A stretch of 64,000 bases of DNA from RYN-230 sp963837335 (GCA_963837335.1 CAWINS010000019.1:1-64000), one strand, 5' to 3'; counted from the stretch's first letter, positions 1-8,279 are shown. Made by a program: numbers and translations. Notes: generated by a model from the letters alone, not told the origin.

Positions 1-736
1 GCAGCGTGGGCACCAGCGCCGCGTACTCGCGCAGCGCCGCAGCCGCGTGCTCCTCGTCGTAGAGGGATACCCCGATCCGCATCATCGGGCCGAAGTCGTG
101 CGCGGCGAAGGTGAACCGGGTGACGATGCCGAAGTTGCCGCCACCGCCGCGCAGCGCCCAGAACAGGTCGGGGTGGGAGTCCGCGGAGACCTCGATCACC
201 TCGCCGCTGGCCAGCACGAGCTCCAGGGCGACGAACTGGTCGCAGGTCAGGCCGTGCTTACGGGAGAACCAGCCGATCCCGCCGCCCAGGGCCAGGCCGG
301 CCACCCCGGTCTCGGACATGATGCCGGCCGGGACGATCAGCGCGTGCGGCGCGGTGGCCGCGTCCACGGTGCCCAGCAGGCAGCCGCCGCCCGCGTGGAC
401 CAGCTTGCGCTCGGGGTCCACGGTGACCTCCCGCAGCCCGCTCAGATCGATGGTCAGCCCGCCCTCGGACATGCCCTTGCCCGCCACGTTGTGCCCGCCG
501 CAGCGGACCGAGGGCGGCAGGCCGTGCTCGCGGGCCACGTTGACCGCGGCCACCACGTCCGCGGTGCTGGTGCAGCGCAGGATCAGGCCCGGCCGCCGGT
601 CGACCATGGAGTTCCAGACCAGGCGGGCGTCTTCGTACTCGCCGTGATCAGGGCCGATGACCTCGCCCTTGAACTGCCCGGCCAATTCGTCCGCGATGCG
701 CTGCCGCAGCCCGGCGTCTACCAGCCCGGCGCTCAT
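1..736 (-). CDS. FAD-binding oxidoreductase (berberine-bridge/6-HDNO type), 3' end cut off by window edge
   Basis: The minus-strand frame starts with ATG at 736 and stays open to the window edge, giving about 245 N-terminal residues. They carry the PCMH/VAO-type FAD-binding domain: RCGGHN, whose His is the usual covalent flavin attachment residue of this family, then TIDLSGL, GGGIGWFSRKHGL and GGGGNFG. Family members oxidise alcohols, sugars or alkaloid-type amines using covalently bound FAD. Its ATG overlaps the TGA of the upstream SRPBCC gene (ATGA), so the two are translationally coupled at the end of a five-gene catabolic operon. The C-terminal substrate domain lies outside the window, so the substrate cannot be judged. 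Confidence 0.88.
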   Translation of the reverse strand, partial: MSAGLVDAGLRQRIADELAGQFKGEVIGPDHGEYEDARLVWNSMVDRRPGLILRCTSTADVVAAVNVAREHGLPPSVRCGGHNVAGKGMSEGGLTIDLSGLREVTVDPERKLVHAGGGCLLGTVDAATAPHALIVPAGIMSETGVAGLALGGGIGWFSRKHGLTCDQFVALELVLASGEVIEVSADSHPDLFWALRGGGGNFGIVTRFTFAAHDFGPMMRIGVSLYDEEHAAAALREYAALVPTL

Positions 737-1203
737 GCCGACACCGCGGCAGGGTTCTCGGCCAGCCGGCGCATCGCGTTCAGGGTGGCGGCCACGGCCT
801 TCAGGTAGTCCTCGGTCATCGAGTCGGCGTACTCCTGCTCGGCGTCCGAGCCGCCTTCCACCCCGGCCACGACCAGCGCGAAGCTGAACCTCAGCTGCAG
901 GTCGTCCTCGGCGCCCTCGATCTCGTTGGCGATGGTGCCGAGCACTGGGCCCGCGATCCGGGTGAACACCACCCGGTGCGGGGCCTCCAGCGTGATCCGC
1001 TCGGTGAAGCGGTCGCCGCGGAAGTCGATGTCCCGGTCGAACACCGTGTCCCCGTACCGCTCCGTGACCTCGCAGAAGGTCATGCTGGGCACGAACGGCA
1101 GCGCGTTGTTGGCCTTGAGTACGAGGCCGTCCCAGACCGCCGCGCGGTCCAGGTGTGGCTCGCCCGGCACGTTGACCGGCAGCTGGTGGGTTACGAAGAT
1201 CAC
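733..1203 (-). CDS. SRPBCC-fold protein, DUF1857/AtaL-like
   Basis: A 156-residue protein starting at GTG 1203 with an excellent GGAGGAAC ribosome site six bases upstream. The sequence (IFVTHQLPVN at the N-terminus, VWDGLVLKANNALPFVP, then EGAEDDLQLRF) matches the DUF1857 branch of START/SRPBCC small-molecule-binding proteins. These are compact helix-grip proteins that hold hydrophobic ligands, and some act in fungal secondary metabolism. It lies between a FAH-family gene and a flavin oxidase in one operon, so a role in binding or processing an aromatic or cyclic intermediate is likely but inferred. No catalytic residue set is defined for this family. Confidence 0.75.
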   Translation of the reverse strand: MIFVTHQLPVNVPGEPHLDRAAVWDGLVLKANNALPFVPSMTFCEVTERYGDTVFDRDIDFRGDRFTERITLEAPHRVVFTRIAGPVLGTIANEIEGAEDDLQLRFSFALVVAGVEGGSDAEQEYADSMTEDYLKAVAATLNAMRRLAENPAAVSA

Positions 1204-2098
1204 GATGTTCCTCCCGCGGATCGATCACGGTGTTTTCCAAGATGCCGAGGCCGTCGATGGCCACCCGGACGACATCGCCGGCCCGCAGGTACAGGCCGCG
1301 GCCCGCGCCGACCCCGGACGGGGTCCCGGTCGCGATGACGTCGCCCGGCTCGAGCGTGACCACCTCGCTGGCCGCCGAGATCAGCTCGGCGACCGGGCAG
1401 ACCATGTCGGAGGTGGACTCGTCCTGCTGCAGTTCGTCGTTCACCCACAGCCGCAGCCGCAGATCCTGCGGATCGGGGACCTGGAAGGCCGGGGTGATGC
1501 CCGGCCCCAGCGGCAGCGAGCTGTCCATGGACTTGGCGGCGAACCAGTCGTAGGTGAACGCCTCCGCGGGGACCGCCGACCGCCGGTGGCGCCCGCGGGC
1601 GGTCACGTCGTTGGCCACGCAGTAGCCGGCCACGTGGGCCAGCGCGTCCGCCGCGGGGATGTCCCGCCCGCCGATGCCGATGACCACCGCGAGCTCCGCC
1701 TCCCAGTCGTAGCGGGCCTCATCCGGGGCGCGGACGATGATGGGGTCGTGCGGGCCGACGATGGTCGTGGTCGGGGCCTTGAGGAAGAAGTACGGGCGCC
1801 AGCCCTCGGCGGGGATCTCGCCGCCCATCTCCTGCATGTGGCGGCGGTAGTTGACGCCCGCGCAGATCACCTTGCGGGGCCAGCGCAGCGGCGGTAGCAG
1901 GGCGTCGTACTCGACCGCCGGCGCGCCGTCCGTGTCCATGCTGCGCAGCACGCCCTCGGCCTGCCCCCAGTCCTCGAGCAGTTCCAGCGAGGTGGTCCAG
2001 CGCTTCAGTTCGGTGGGCGCCGCGAGTGTCCCGTCATCACGGAGGATGGCCACGCCATCGGTTCCGTTGCGGAGGTAGGTAACCAGGGACCAGGTCAT
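1200..2098 (-). CDS. Fumarylacetoacetate hydrolase (FAH) family protein; frame lacks its own stop
   Basis: Starts at ATG 2098, overlapping the TGA of the upstream dehydrogenase gene (ATGA). About 295 residues show the FAH fold: KVICAGVNYRRHMQE, the acidic metal ligands in YDWEAELAVVIG and ANDVTARG, and the C-terminal EPGDVIATGTPSGV. The family cleaves C-C bonds in, hydrates or decarboxylates 2-oxo acids with Mg2+, typically late in meta-cleavage pathways. The oddity is at the 3' end. After LGILENTVIDP the frame meets no stop; it runs through the next gene in a non-native frame and is in phase with the flavin-oxidase ATG at 736. A different frame has a TGA at 1200-1202 overlapping the next GTG, so a single-base indel near 1205-1230 would restore a normal end. 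The gene end is therefore given as 1200. Confidence 0.82.
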
Positions 2099-2985
2099 GA
2101 AGGTTCTTCCTGACTCGGGGCGGACGCGCCGGAGATCTGATCGTGGACGCACGCGATGTCGAGGTCGCCCCAGCCGTCGGCGAGCGCTTTGTCGAAGACG
2201 TCCTTGGCCGCGCTGAACACGGGGGTGGACAGGCCCGCCGCGGCCGCGCAGTCCTCGATCTGCTCGAGGATGGGATGCAGGGTGGCGACCGGCCCGGGCG
2301 CGGGTGTCCAGGCGCGGTCGCGCATCAGCGGGCCGCGCTGCTTGAAGATGGCTGACTCGGCGATCGAGCCGTCCAGGGTGCGCTGCACGAGATCGAGGTC
2401 GAGGCCGCTGCGGCGGGCCAGCACCAGCGCTTCGGCGGCCGCGACCGTGTGCACGGCGAGGAGCAGGTTCGCGATGTACTTCATCCGCGCGCCGGTGCCG
2501 AACTCCCCGGTGTAGACCCAGGGGCCGGACACCGCGTCGAGGACCGGGGCGACCTGGTCCACGCTGGCCCGGTCGCCGGACGCGAACGTGGTGGCCCGGC
2601 GCGGCGCGACCATCCCGGGACTGCCGCTGACCGGGCAGTCCAGCAGGTCACCGCCGCGGGCCCGGACCGCGTCGCGCAGCCGCGCCTTGTGCCCGATGTC
2701 GATGGTGCTCATCTCGATGTGGATGGTGCCGGGCCGCAGCGTGGTGAGCGTGCCGGACGGCCCGGAGATGATCTCCTCGACGGCGGCCGCATCCGGGACG
2801 ATGGACATGAGCACGTCAGCGGAGGAAGCTACCTCCGCGGGAGACCCGGCCACGGTGCCGCCCGCAGCGGCCAGCTCGGGGGAGCCGCTCCGGCAGTAGC
2901 CCGTGACCTCGAACCCGCGCTCCATCAGGTTGCGGGCTATCGGCAGGCCCATCTTGCCCAGCCCGATCAGTCCGACTCGGTGCAT
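2095..2985 (-). CDS. NAD(P)-dependent 3-hydroxyisobutyrate dehydrogenase-like oxidoreductase
   Basis: A 296-residue beta-hydroxyacid dehydrogenase. The start at ATG 2985 is chosen because GAGGAGGCG precedes it and the Rossmann motif GLIGLGKMG begins at residue 5; longer upstream starts would add unrelated basic sequence. Other family motifs are the substrate-binding DCPVSGSPG and the catalytic lysine segment GARMKYIANLL (K in the GxxxKxxxN pattern). Family members oxidise beta-hydroxy acids or reduce semialdehydes with NAD(P). It follows the broken YciI gene by 25 bp and overlaps the FAH gene by 4 bp, so it belongs to the operon controlled from the dyad at 3407-3422. Confidence 0.88.
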   Translation of the reverse strand: MHRVGLIGLGKMGLPIARNLMERGFEVTGYCRSGSPELAAAGGTVAGSPAEVASSADVLMSIVPDAAAVEEIISGPSGTLTTLRPGTIHIEMSTIDIGHKARLRDAVRARGGDLLDCPVSGSPGMVAPRRATTFASGDRASVDQVAPVLDAVSGPWVYTGEFGTGARMKYIANLLLAVHTVAAAEALVLARRSGLDLDLVQRTLDGSIAESAIFKQRGPLMRDRAWTPAPGPVATLHPILEQIEDCAAAAGLSTPVFSAAKDVFDKALADGWGDLDIACVHDQISGASAPSQEEPS

Positions 2986-3010
2986 CGCCGCCTCCTCGCG
3001 GTCGCTGCGG

Positions 3011-3401
3011 TCATCGCCAGTCGTAGCGGCCGGCGCCCAGCGAGAGCCGGATGCCGATGCTGCCCTCGTTGAGCCGCCACCGGTGCACGGCGAACGTCCG
3101 GAGACCCTTGACCACAAACGGGTCGTTCGCCGCGATCGATGCGGCCTCGTTCTCGTCCGCGGCGCGCAGGACCGTCACCCCGGAACCCGGCCCCGTGCCC
3201 GGGCCGGACAGCAGCGGCCCGGACAGGAACAGCACGCCGTCCTGTTCCAGGCCCAGCAGCCAGGCGATGTGCTCGGGAGCGCAGGCTCGATGTCCGCCTG
3301 GCCAGTGCCGGCCACCGGCGTGGACAGGATCAGCCAGTAGTCGCGGCCGAGCAGGCCGGATAGCCCGGCGGCGTCGTCGCGGCTGATTGCTCGTCACTCA
3401 C
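3011..3401 (-). pseudogene. YciI-like protein, disrupted by two frameshifts
   Basis: First gene of the catabolic operon. Three frames together give one good YciI protein: GTG at 3401 (SDEQS), then RDDAAGLSGLLGRDYWL and ILSTPVAGTGQADIEPALP in a second frame, then EHIAWLLGLEQDGVLFLSG to the stop at 3011 in a third. Both changes are consistent with one missing base, near 3382-3386 and near 3273-3278. YciI proteins are small ferredoxin-fold proteins; some act as dehydrochlorinases or muconolactone-isomerase-like enzymes. Whether the lesions are biological or assembly errors cannot be settled here. No clear GGAGG precedes the GTG, and the operator ends six bases from it. Confidence 0.7.
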
Positions 3402-3406
3402 GCTCT

Positions 3407-3422
3407 AAACTGTATGCAGTTT
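3407..3422. promoter_or_regulatory. 16-bp dyad operator, site 1 (candidate GntR/FCD box)
   Basis: AAACTG-TATG-CAGTTT is a perfect 6-bp inverted repeat with a 4-bp centre. It lies immediately upstream of the YciI-dehydrogenase-FAH-SRPBCC-oxidase operon. The same box recurs at 6062, 12366 and 13329, with variants at 3450, 6106 and 12350. The only DNA-binding protein encoded among these genes is the FCD-type GntR regulator at 6148. Confidence 0.75.
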
Positions 3423-3449
3423 CCGGCGAGCATTCAAGGCTTGAGCCTG

Positions 3450-3461
3450 AAACTGTATGCA
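3450..3461. promoter_or_regulatory. Half-site of the 16-bp operator, site 2
   Basis: AAACTGTATGCA repeats the left arm and centre of the 3407 dyad, but the right arm has diverged (CATTAG). It begins 43 bp from the first site. The same two-box arrangement with 44-bp spacing occurs at 6062/6106, and the spacers share GAGC and TCAAG. Confidence 0.55.
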
Positions 3462-3568
3462 CATTAGGATTTGGGGATCCCTACGGCCGACGGCGTGGCG
3501 GTTGGCACTCGCCGGTCGGGACTGCTAACTTCGGACCCGGTCTCCGAGGAGTTCAGCGAGGTTGCCCC

Positions 3569-4333
3569 TTGCCTGACACGTCATTAGAGGCCGTGCAGGT
3601 GCCTCTCAAGTACCCGACGGCCTTGATCTACGTCGATGAGAGCGCCGTTAAGGCGAGCGCGGGACGCTTCTTCGTTGTGGGCGCGGTCAAGGCACGGAAG
3701 CCCGGGCTTCTCATGAGGGCTGTCCGTGACATCAGAGATCGTCACGATTTCCGGGATGAATTCAAGTTCAGCAAGATCAGTCGAGCGAAGCTTCCGGTCT
3801 TCTGCGAGGTGATCGACGTACTCGAGCAGTCCGATGCCCACATCGCTGCCTGTGTCGTGGATCGGACCAAGGGTGCTGATCCGTTCGCCGGGGAGGACGC
3901 ACAGTGGCTCGCGCACGCGAGGGTCACGGCGAAGCTCTTGGTGGGCATCATTAATCGCAGGGAGTTGGCCTCGGCACTGCTCGACGAAGTCAGTACGCCG
4001 AGGGGTTGTGCGTTTGACGATACTGTCCGTGACATGGTGAATCGACGGATGCGGGCTACTTCGTTGGTTTCTGCGGCGTGCGTGGATTCAGCCTGTAATG
4101 ACGGGGTCCAGCTCGCCGATCTTGTCGCAGGAGCGGTCGCGCACCAGCGTGGTCAAGGCAATAGGACAGCGAGTCCAACGTCGCACAAGGGGAAAGCGGC
4201 TGCCCGCCTGGCCGCAGCCTTCGGCTTGAACAGCTTCGAGGACGTCCGCAACGACCGAGTTAACGTGGCCACGCTAGGGGTCGGCCCAAGGCGTCGGCGT
4301 GCAGTAGGGGAGTCTTCCGCCAGGGCAAGTTGA
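3569..4333 (+). CDS. DUF3800 domain-containing protein
   Basis: A 254-residue protein starting at TTG 3569, downstream of GGAGTTCAGCGAGG; an in-frame GTG at 3599 is the alternative start. The DUF3800 hallmarks are visible: IYVDESA near residue 20, FKFSKI, and LQLADLVAGAV-like QLADLVAGAVAHQ near residue 185. DUF3800 has an RNase-H-like fold and is often found on mobile or accessory DNA; its activity is not established. Codon use is clearly less G+C-rich than its neighbours (many GTT, ACT, AAG, TCG codons), and it stands alone between two arms of the catabolic group. This suggests acquisition by transfer, although no transposase or attachment site is visible. Confidence 0.8.
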   Translation: MPDTSLEAVQVPLKYPTALIYVDESAVKASAGRFFVVGAVKARKPGLLMRAVRDIRDRHDFRDEFKFSKISRAKLPVFCEVIDVLEQSDAHIAACVVDRTKGADPFAGEDAQWLAHARVTAKLLVGIINRRELASALLDEVSTPRGCAFDDTVRDMVNRRMRATSLVSAACVDSACNDGVQLADLVAGAVAHQRGQGNRTASPTSHKGKAAARLAAAFGLNSFEDVRNDRVNVATLGVGPRRRRAVGESSARAS

Positions 4334-4369
4334 GGCTCCGTTGACTCCGGAGATACTGTAGAGAGGCAG

Positions 4370-4423
4370 CCAGAGCTTCGGGCTCACAGCTGTACACCGT
4401 GGCCAGAGCTTCGGGCTCACAGC
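4370..4423. repeat. 21-bp direct repeat, two copies
   Basis: CCAGAGCTTCGGGCTCACAGC occurs at 4370-4390 and again at 4403-4423, a 33-bp period, just downstream of the DUF3800 gene. Function is unknown; it could be left over from an insertion or from local duplication. Confidence 0.8.
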
Positions 4424-4450
4424 CTCGGGACCGATAGATGCAAACGCAGC

Positions 4451-4487
4451 GAGGGCACCCCACGGCAACGTGGGGTGCCTCTCGTTT
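4451..4487 (+). terminator. Rho-independent terminator
   Basis: GGCACCCCACG (4454-4464), loop GCAA, then CGTGGGGTGCC (4469-4479), extended by GAG/CTC pairing and followed by CTCGTTTTCC. The strong stem and short T-run suit the end of the plus-strand DUF3800 transcript. It may also stop the minus-strand hydrolase transcript ending at 4568. Confidence 0.75.
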
Positions 4488-4567
4488 TCCCGCGGGAACT
4501 GCGCCCGGGTCGGCCCCCAACCGAGGCGACGCAGATACGCATTCGATCCCAATAGTGCTGTGCCCCG

Positions 4568-5431
4568 TCAGCTGGCGTCGGCCAGGTCGGCGGCCAGGCG
4601 GGCCACGAAGTCGGGCCGTTCCTCGGCGGCCCAGTGCCCGCAGCGGTCGATGATGCCGCCCTCGGCGGCGGGCGCGATGGCCTGCACCGACGCCAGGGTC
4701 GCGCCGCCGAGGCAGGCTTCGCCGCCGTAGCCGCGCACCGGGATGGTCAGCGGCGTCTTGGCCCGCGCCGCGACCTGCTCGGCGCTGGTGAAGAAGTCCT
4801 GATAGACGGCCAGGCCGGCGCGCAGGGCGCCCACCTGGGTGATGGCTTCGACGTACTCGTCCAGGTCGGCGGCGCTGATGGCCGATGGGTCGTAGGCGAA
4901 GTGCTCGAAGAACCAGCGCAGGAAGGGGCGTTCCTTGCCCTGGATCAGCAGCTCGGGCAGGTCCGGTACGGACTGGAAGCCCATGTGCCACAGGTAGTTG
5001 CCGCCGGGCTGGGGGGCCATGGCCTGCTCCATGACGCCGACGCCGGGCAGCGCCATCTCGACGATGCCGAGCGCCGAGACCTGCTCCGGCGAGGCCGCCG
5101 CGTAGACGTAGCCGAACACCGCACCCCAGTCATGGCCGATGACCGTCACGTCATGCAGGTCCAGCTGGCCGCCGAGCGCGGCGAGGTCGGCCGCCATGGT
5201 CTCGGCGTCGTAGCCCGCCGCGGGCTTGCCCGAGTAACCGAAGCCGCGCAGGTCTGGCGCGATCACGGTGAAGTCGCCGGCGAGCAGGTCCATCACGTAA
5301 CGCCACTCGTACCAGGTCTGCGGCCAGCCGTGCAGCAGCATGACCGGCCGGCCGTGGCCGGCCCGCACGTAGTGCAGCCGGGTGCCGTTGACCGTCGTGG
5401 TGTGGTGTTCCAGGGCCTGCGCGGATGTCAT
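4568..5431 (-). CDS. Alpha/beta hydrolase, epoxide-hydrolase type
   Basis: A 287-residue cytosolic hydrolase starting at ATG 5431. It has the HGWP oxyanion-hole motif (HGWPQTWYEW), the nucleophile elbow GHDWGA with Asp as nucleophile, as in epoxide hydrolases and haloalkane dehalogenases, and the catalytic His in RCGHWAAEERP. A cap domain lies between. Epoxide hydrolases open epoxides to vicinal diols; haloalkane dehalogenase or esterase activity cannot be excluded. It lies 53 bp downstream of a SnoaL-like gene and shares its promoter, which carries two copies of the 16-bp dyad, so it belongs to the catabolic regulon. Confidence 0.85.
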   Translation of the reverse strand: MTSAQALEHHTTTVNGTRLHYVRAGHGRPVMLLHGWPQTWYEWRYVMDLLAGDFTVIAPDLRGFGYSGKPAAGYDAETMAADLAALGGQLDLHDVTVIGHDWGAVFGYVYAAASPEQVSALGIVEMALPGVGVMEQAMAPQPGGNYLWHMGFQSVPDLPELLIQGKERPFLRWFFEHFAYDPSAISAADLDEYVEAITQVGALRAGLAVYQDFFTSAEQVAARAKTPLTIPVRGYGGEACLGGATLASVQAIAPAAEGGIIDRCGHWAAEERPDFVARLAADLADAS

Positions 5432-5484
5432 GGCGGTGTCCTTCCGGTGCCGGGCAAGTCGGGGAGGCCAGGGGTCTGGCCCGG

Positions 5485-6018
5485 TCAGGGTCCGAAAACG
5501 GCGGCCGCGGCTTCCTGCCATGCCGGGTCGGACACGTCGATCAGCGTCGGGTTGCCGTCACACCACTGGAAGGTGTGCTTGAGCCGGCTGATCTTCCAGC
5601 CCGCCGTGGTCCGGCGGAAGGAGTTCTCGTACCACCCGTACTGGGTGTACTGGTCGTCGCCGTAGCGGTTGGGCAGGCGGTGCCGCGAGACGTGGTAGAA
5701 GACGCCGTCGGCCTCGTCACCGCGGAGCGTTATATGGAAGTTGGAGTACTGGTGCATGACCACCAGCCGTTCCAGGCACGCGCTGGCGAACCGCGCCCAG
5801 ACCCCCGGCGTCGTGATGGCGGGCGGGCGGCCGGTCAGGTCGCCGAAATCCACCTCGAACGGATCGGTCAGCGTGCCGGCGTACAGCTCCCAGTCGTGGG
5901 TGTCCAGGCCGCGGCCGAAGCGCAGCATGACGTCGCTGATCTGCTGCCGGTCCCACAGTTCGCGCACCATGTCCTCGGTAGTTGGCGCGGGGGTGGACGG
6001 GGTTCCCGGAACTGTCAT
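5485..6018 (-). CDS. SnoaL-like (NTF2-fold) protein
   Basis: A 177-residue alpha+beta-barrel protein. ATG 6018 is chosen because AGGGGA lies 9-14 bases upstream; an ATG 27 bases earlier is possible. The pattern is that of the NTF2/SnoaL superfamily: ELWDRQQISDVMLRFGRGLD, the VDFGDL segment, HQYSNFHITL and a C-terminal WKISRLKHTFQW. Members include small dehydratases, isomerases and ring-hydroxylation accessory proteins. It is first in a two-gene operon with the epoxide-hydrolase-like gene and divergent from the GntR gene. The operator at 6062-6077 is 44 bp upstream. Confidence 0.8.
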   Translation of the reverse strand: MTVPGTPSTPAPTTEDMVRELWDRQQISDVMLRFGRGLDTHDWELYAGTLTDPFEVDFGDLTGRPPAITTPGVWARFASACLERLVVMHQYSNFHITLRGDEADGVFYHVSRHRLPNRYGDDQYTQYGWYENSFRRTTAGWKISRLKHTFQWCDGNPTLIDVSDPAWQEAAAAVFGP

Positions 6019-6061
6019 GATCGCCTGTCCCCTCATTGGGCCCAATGGCCGTCATTCGGCT

Positions 6062-6077
6062 AAACTGTATGCAGTTT
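6062..6077. promoter_or_regulatory. 16-bp dyad operator, site 3
   Basis: AAACTG-TATG-CAGTTT, identical to site 1, in the divergent region between the SnoaL-like gene (minus, start 6018) and the GntR gene (plus, start 6148). The placement fits combined autoregulation and operon control. Confidence 0.75.
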
Positions 6078-6105
6078 TGCGTGAGCGATCAAGACTCGGG
6101 ATGGG

Positions 6106-6121
6106 GAAGTGTATGCAGCTC
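6106..6121. promoter_or_regulatory. 16-bp dyad operator variant, site 4
   Basis: GAAGTGTATGCAGCTC keeps the TGTATGCAG core of the box with altered outer bases. It starts 44 bp from site 3 and ends 26 bp before the GntR start codon. Confidence 0.55.
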
Positions 6122-6147
6122 CAAGCGGATCAGGGAGAATAGGCGCC

Positions 6148-6921
6148 ATGCCCCGTGCCGCCGAGGTGCCCGATATCCGCAAGGTGGATCTCCCCGAAGC
6201 CCGCCAGGCCATCCCGCACGTCCACGCCTACCTGCGGGAGTGCATCCTCGACGGGACGCTGACCCCGGGCACGAAGCTGTCCCAGGTCAGCCTGGCCCGC
6301 CAGCTCGGTATCAGCCGCACCCCGCTCCGCGAGGTGCTCCGGATGCTGCAGGAGGAGGGCCTGGTCGAGATCGAGCCGAACCAGCGCACCCGGGTGGCCG
6401 GCCTGGATCCCCAGGAACTCGACGACGTCTACGCGAGCCGGATCCTGCTGGAGACCCTGGCCCTGTCCATGACCATCGGCCACTTCGGCGCGGCGTCGCG
6501 CAAGGAGGCCAAGCGGCTGCTGACCGCGATGCGGCGGGCGGGCCGGACCGGGGACTTCGGCGCCTGGTTCGCCGTGCACGCCGACTACCACCGGCTGGTC
6601 ACCGCGGGCGCCGGGGAGGCGCTGCAGCGGCAGTTGCAGGCTTTTGCCGACCGGACCACGCGGTACATCCGGATCTACCAGCTGTCCGATCCGGGCAGCT
6701 GGCAGGTGCCGGGCGACGTGGAGCACGCGCAGATTCTGGAGACCCTGATCGCCGGCGACGAGCGGGGCGCGCTCAGCGGGATGGCCCACCACCTGGAGCG
6801 CACCGCGCTGCGGGTGCTGACCGACTGCGCGCCCGAGTTCGTGCCCGTCGCGGTGCCGCACGCGGTCGCGCTGATCGACCGGGAGCCGCCGGCCGCCCTG
6901 CGGCTGACCGGATCGGGCTGA
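6148..6921 (+). CDS. GntR-family transcriptional regulator, FadR subfamily (FCD domain)
   Basis: A 257-residue regulator starting at ATG 6148 behind AGGGAG. The N-terminal winged helix (about residues 20-85) has the GntR pattern LRECILDGTLTPGTKL, then LARQLGISRTPLREVLRML and EEGLVEIEPNQRTRV. The rest is an all-helical FCD ligand domain, with a D-x-x-x-H-like VHADYHRLV segment typical of metal-assisted organic-acid sensing. Such proteins usually repress catabolic genes and release DNA on binding a carboxylate. It is the only regulator in the 1-14 kb catabolic group, and the 16-bp dyads beside its start and in front of each operon are its likely binding sites. That assignment is inference. Confidence 0.9.
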   Translation: MPRAAEVPDIRKVDLPEARQAIPHVHAYLRECILDGTLTPGTKLSQVSLARQLGISRTPLREVLRMLQEEGLVEIEPNQRTRVAGLDPQELDDVYASRILLETLALSMTIGHFGAASRKEAKRLLTAMRRAGRTGDFGAWFAVHADYHRLVTAGAGEALQRQLQAFADRTTRYIRIYQLSDPGSWQVPGDVEHAQILETLIAGDERGALSGMAHHLERTALRVLTDCAPEFVPVAVPHAVALIDREPPAALRLTGSG

Positions 6922-6939
6922 CTGGCCGGGCTCACCCGG

Positions 6940-8189
6940 TCACTGCTGGGCCGGGTTGGTGACCTGGGCGAGGAACAGCGGGGTGTGCGTGCTGGTGTCC
7001 TCGAGCAGCAGCAGGAACGGCCGGGTGAAGGCCAGGGTCAGCGGGGGAGCGGCGCGCTCGGCGGTGCCAACCGCCACGCCGGTCGCGGCGGCGGCGGTGG
7101 TCCCGGCGGGGGTGACGTCCATGGTGTCGCGCTGGACGACCTCGGAGATCTGGGTGTCCGCGGCGCCGAGGCCGGTGTAGTCGCCGTCGAGGGGCAGGCC
7201 CATGGCGGCCAGGGGGGCTTGCAGGTTGTCCCAGGTCTGGCTCAGGTGCAGCCGGGGCAGCTGGACCTCGGCGGACTGCGAGGAACCTCCGGCGGTCAGC
7301 GCCGTCCACTGGGCCAGCGTGGGGGCGGCGCACCCGGTCGCGTGAGCCGGCGGGAGCAGGGCCACCGCGGCCAGCCCGCCGCCGGCGTAGGGCAGCGTGG
7401 CCGACTGCCAGCCGCCGGCCTGACGGTAGCTGGCCACCGGGGCGGCGCTGCGCATCAGCGGCACCTGGACCACCTGCCCGTCGCCGGCCTGGAACGGCGC
7501 GGGGCTGGTCGCCGGGAACGGGTTGCGCCAGCGCGCCTTCAGGTAGAGGGCGTTGGTCAGCACGGTCCGGGTGGACGGGGGCAGCGGGGCCTGGAAGAGG
7601 GCCGGGATCAGGCCGTGGGTCTCGCGGGCGACGAGCGCGTTGATCTGGTTCGTGGCCGCCGGCTCGTCGCCGAAGTCGACGACCCCCAGTCCGGTGTGGA
7701 AGGCGGTGCGCAGGTCGTCGAGCACCCGCGGGGCGGGCCGGTTCCCGGACTGCTGGAAGAGATGGTTGCTGACCGCGAGCTGGCGCAGCCCGGCCAGCGT
7801 GGCGGTGTGCCGGTGCAGCGCCGCGACCAGCCCCGGGTTCCATGCGGGCAGGCGGAGCAGCCGCCCGAGGGACGCCGCGGTCGGTCCCCTGGCCCCCGCG
7901 TACAGCATGCCCAGCGCCTGGGCGGCGGATTCCGGCGACAGCAGCAGGTTGGGGCCGGGCTTCGAGGGGCAGACCCGGTCGAACAACGCCAGGCTGAACG
8001 CGTCCTCCGCGGCTGTGACCTGAGCCGGGGACATGCTGCTGGGGGAAGCTGTTCCACCCGGCCCACCAGCAGCTTCGCTCCGGGGCCGGCGGAGGGCCGG
8101 GACTGCCCGCAGCCAGCCGCCAGCACTGCCACGCTGGCCAGGGCAGCCAGCGTCATCGCGGCGTGGCGGCCAGACCGGCGCCATCTCAT
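6940..8189 (-). pseudogene. Serpin-domain lipoprotein, frameshifted at a G5 run
   Basis: Start is ATG 8189 behind AGGGAGG. The first frame encodes a lipoprotein signal ending LAALASVAVLAAGC, then LLVGRVEQLP. The serpin proper continues in another frame from SMSPAQVTAAEDAFSLALF to the stop at 6940. One extra G in the GGGGG run at 8041-8045 would join them (CTT CCC CCC AGC). The serpin part looks complete: NLLLSPESAAQALGMLYAGA, TNALYLKARW, a hinge-like TPAGTTAAAATG before the reactive loop, and the C-terminal RPFLLLLED signature. Serpins trap serine proteases irreversibly. This one would be anchored outside the cell, 145 bp downstream of a secreted serine protease gene on the same strand. Confidence 0.8.
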
Positions 8190-8279
8190 AAGGCCTCCCT
8201 GCCGGGGCATCCGACGTTTACCTGCTATGAGACGCACGCCGCGCCCCGGTGGTTTCGCCGCAGCCCGCCGGGCACGACG

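Noticed and set aside
47..808. Long plus-strand open frames opposite the flavin oxidase and SRPBCC genes
   Set aside because: They have no ribosome site and are rich in His, Arg, Pro and Ala in a pattern typical of antisense frames in GC-rich DNA; the minus-strand products show real family motifs.
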